DNA of 5,695 nt from Thermoproteota archaeon. GTDB taxonomy: Archaea; Thermoproteota; Bathyarchaeia; Bathyarchaeales; Bathycorpusculaceae. Location of the stretch: the NCBI GenBank assembly GCA_012511995.1, contig JAAZFA010000009.1:1-5695 (forward strand), in the 5' to 3' direction. Below, one piece after another: positions 5,287 through 5,695 of this stretch; position 1 is the first letter of the stretch; each line of letters starts with the position of its first letter. The notes under the pieces are model-generated. The model saw nothing but the letters and a program-made list of their open reading frames with translations. It was not told the origin of the DNA and searched no databases. Both the position numbers and the translations under genes were made by a program.

Positions 5287-5622
5287 TTGCTCTATCAGGT
5301 AAGATAGTATGTTTATTCAAATAGTCATATATTTTGGACATATATTGCCACATTTGCAAGTAAGTCTTTTAGTTTAGTCTACTAGATTTAGCAATGGAAA
5401 GTGAGCTTGAAAAGTTATATTTAAAACTAATAAAAAAAGAGGTTAGTTAACGTAAGATTCTCTGCCTGTTACAAGAAATTAAAGACCACATAGAAAAGCG
5501 GCAAAATACTCTAAGCAAAGAGTTGATTTTGTGCATTCCAAAACAGGTAAACTTTTGTCTGAAGTAGAATTGCCGTTAGCTTAACAGCTTTGCAGTTGGT
5601 GGATTATTATAGAAAAGTTTGA
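5287..5622. other. Stretch without an intact gene; decayed coding fragments possible
   Basis: About 340 AT-rich bases with no convincing complete reading frame on either strand. From ATG 5394 a frame reads MESELEKLYLKLIKKEVS, stops at TAA 5448-5450, and continues in the same frame with coding-like text (RKILCLLQEIKDHIEKRQNT) to a TAG at 5565. In another frame, upstream of the TAA at 5582-5584, the text VDFVHSKTGKLLSEVELPLA also looks protein-like. This could be a small gene broken by a stop and a frameshift, or chance in A-rich DNA. No tRNA, CRISPR or insertion-sequence signature was seen. Confidence 0.3.
5394..5584 (+). pseudogene. Possible remnant of a small charged, helical protein gene
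   Basis: The frame beginning at ATG 5394 encodes an amphipathic, Lys/Glu/Leu-rich helix (ESELEKLYLKLIKKEVS), is interrupted by TAA at 5448, and resumes with similar character. A shift of frame near 5510 would join it to the coding-like end VDFVHSKTGKLLSEVELPLA. The reconstructed product would be about 60 residues. The parent family was not recognised and there is no clear ribosome site, so this stays a weak call. Confidence 0.18.
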
Positions 5623-5695
5623 TTACCGCTGTTCTAGTACTTCGTATTCTGCTTCATTGCTAAACGGCTTAAGCGCCTTTAGCAATCCCTTATCC
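5623..5695 (-). CDS. Possible C-terminal end of a gene running out of the window
   Basis: The - strand is open from the right edge for 23 codons to a TAA (5623-5625). The residues read KGLLKALKPFSNEAEYEVLE and so on: a soluble, charged composition that looks like real protein and unlike the broken frames next to it. It is too short to name. The same bases contain a stem-loop at 5656-5686, which offers an alternative explanation. Confidence 0.3.
   Translation of the reverse strand, partial: DKGLLKALKPFSNEAEYEVLEQR
5656..5686. repeat. Stem-loop with 12-bp stem
   Basis: ATTGCTAAA (5656-5664) pairs perfectly with TTTAGCAAT (5678-5686). Inside, after one unpaired C, GGC (5666-5668) pairs with GCC (5675-5677) around a six-base loop. 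No T-run follows on the + strand. On the - strand, the bases after the stem (5655 leftward) are mixed, so it is not a clear terminator. A third copy of TTTAGCAAT is at 5387-5395. Confidence 0.45.

Noticed and set aside
5309..5377. Small hydrophobic peptide frame (MFIQIVIYFGHILPHL and on, 22 residues)
   Set aside because: Too short, in AT-rich DNA where such frames arise by chance, with no clear ribosome site.
5560..5650. tRNA-like look of GTTGGTGGATT and GTTCTAGTAC
   Set aside because: No acceptor stem, anticodon arm or complete T-arm can be folded around these stretches.
5206..5695. CRISPR array or insertion-sequence ends
   Set aside because: The repeats are only 9-11 bases with irregular large spacing except for the phased operator-like array, and no transposase fragment or target duplication was seen.

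Overview
The window looks like a piece of an archaeal chromosome. The evidence is a moderately AT-rich composition, an ATGA stop/start overlap, GGAGG ribosome binding sites at some genes and an apparently near-leaderless start with a TATA-like box at another. The surface proteins carry many N-glycosylation sequons and have a signal peptide plus a C-terminal membrane anchor with a basic tail. A lineage such as Bathyarchaeia or a methanogen would fit, but nothing here fixes the taxon.

Bases 3-2849 (+ strand) are the distal part of an ABC-2 type transporter operon. It holds the C-terminus of the ATPase, a six-helix permease (A1), a fusion protein whose N-terminal half is a membrane-anchored extracytoplasmic domain (B1) and whose C-terminal half is a second permease (A2), and a stand-alone paralogue of that extracytoplasmic domain (B2). 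The order A1-[B1+A2]-B2 reads as a tandem duplication of a two-gene A-B unit whose middle two genes have fused. The four modules probably make one exporter with two non-identical permease halves and two external domains. The substrate is unknown.

Bases 2857-5205 (- strand, convergent with the operon) hold three separately promoted genes for exported proteins. Two are paralogous ~290-residue surface proteins anchored by a C-terminal helix. The third is a 141-residue secreted, aromatic- and glycine-rich protein. The first (start 3744) and third (start 5205) share an unusual upstream motif: the 11-mers TTTGCACATAA and [CT]TTGTATACAA, abutting each other at a similar distance from each start codon but in opposite orientation. 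This suggests a common regulator. The middle gene (start 4699) lacks the motif.

Bases 5206-5695 contain the promoter region of the 141-residue protein, then about 340 bases with no intact gene, only short coding-like fragments broken by stops. At the right edge there may be the last 23 codons of a - strand gene, overlapping a 12-bp stem-loop.

The most noteworthy items are the duplicated and fused A/B transporter, the shared operator-like motif, and the unrecognised secreted protein between an exporter and two surface proteins. No function can be proven for the secreted set from sequence alone.
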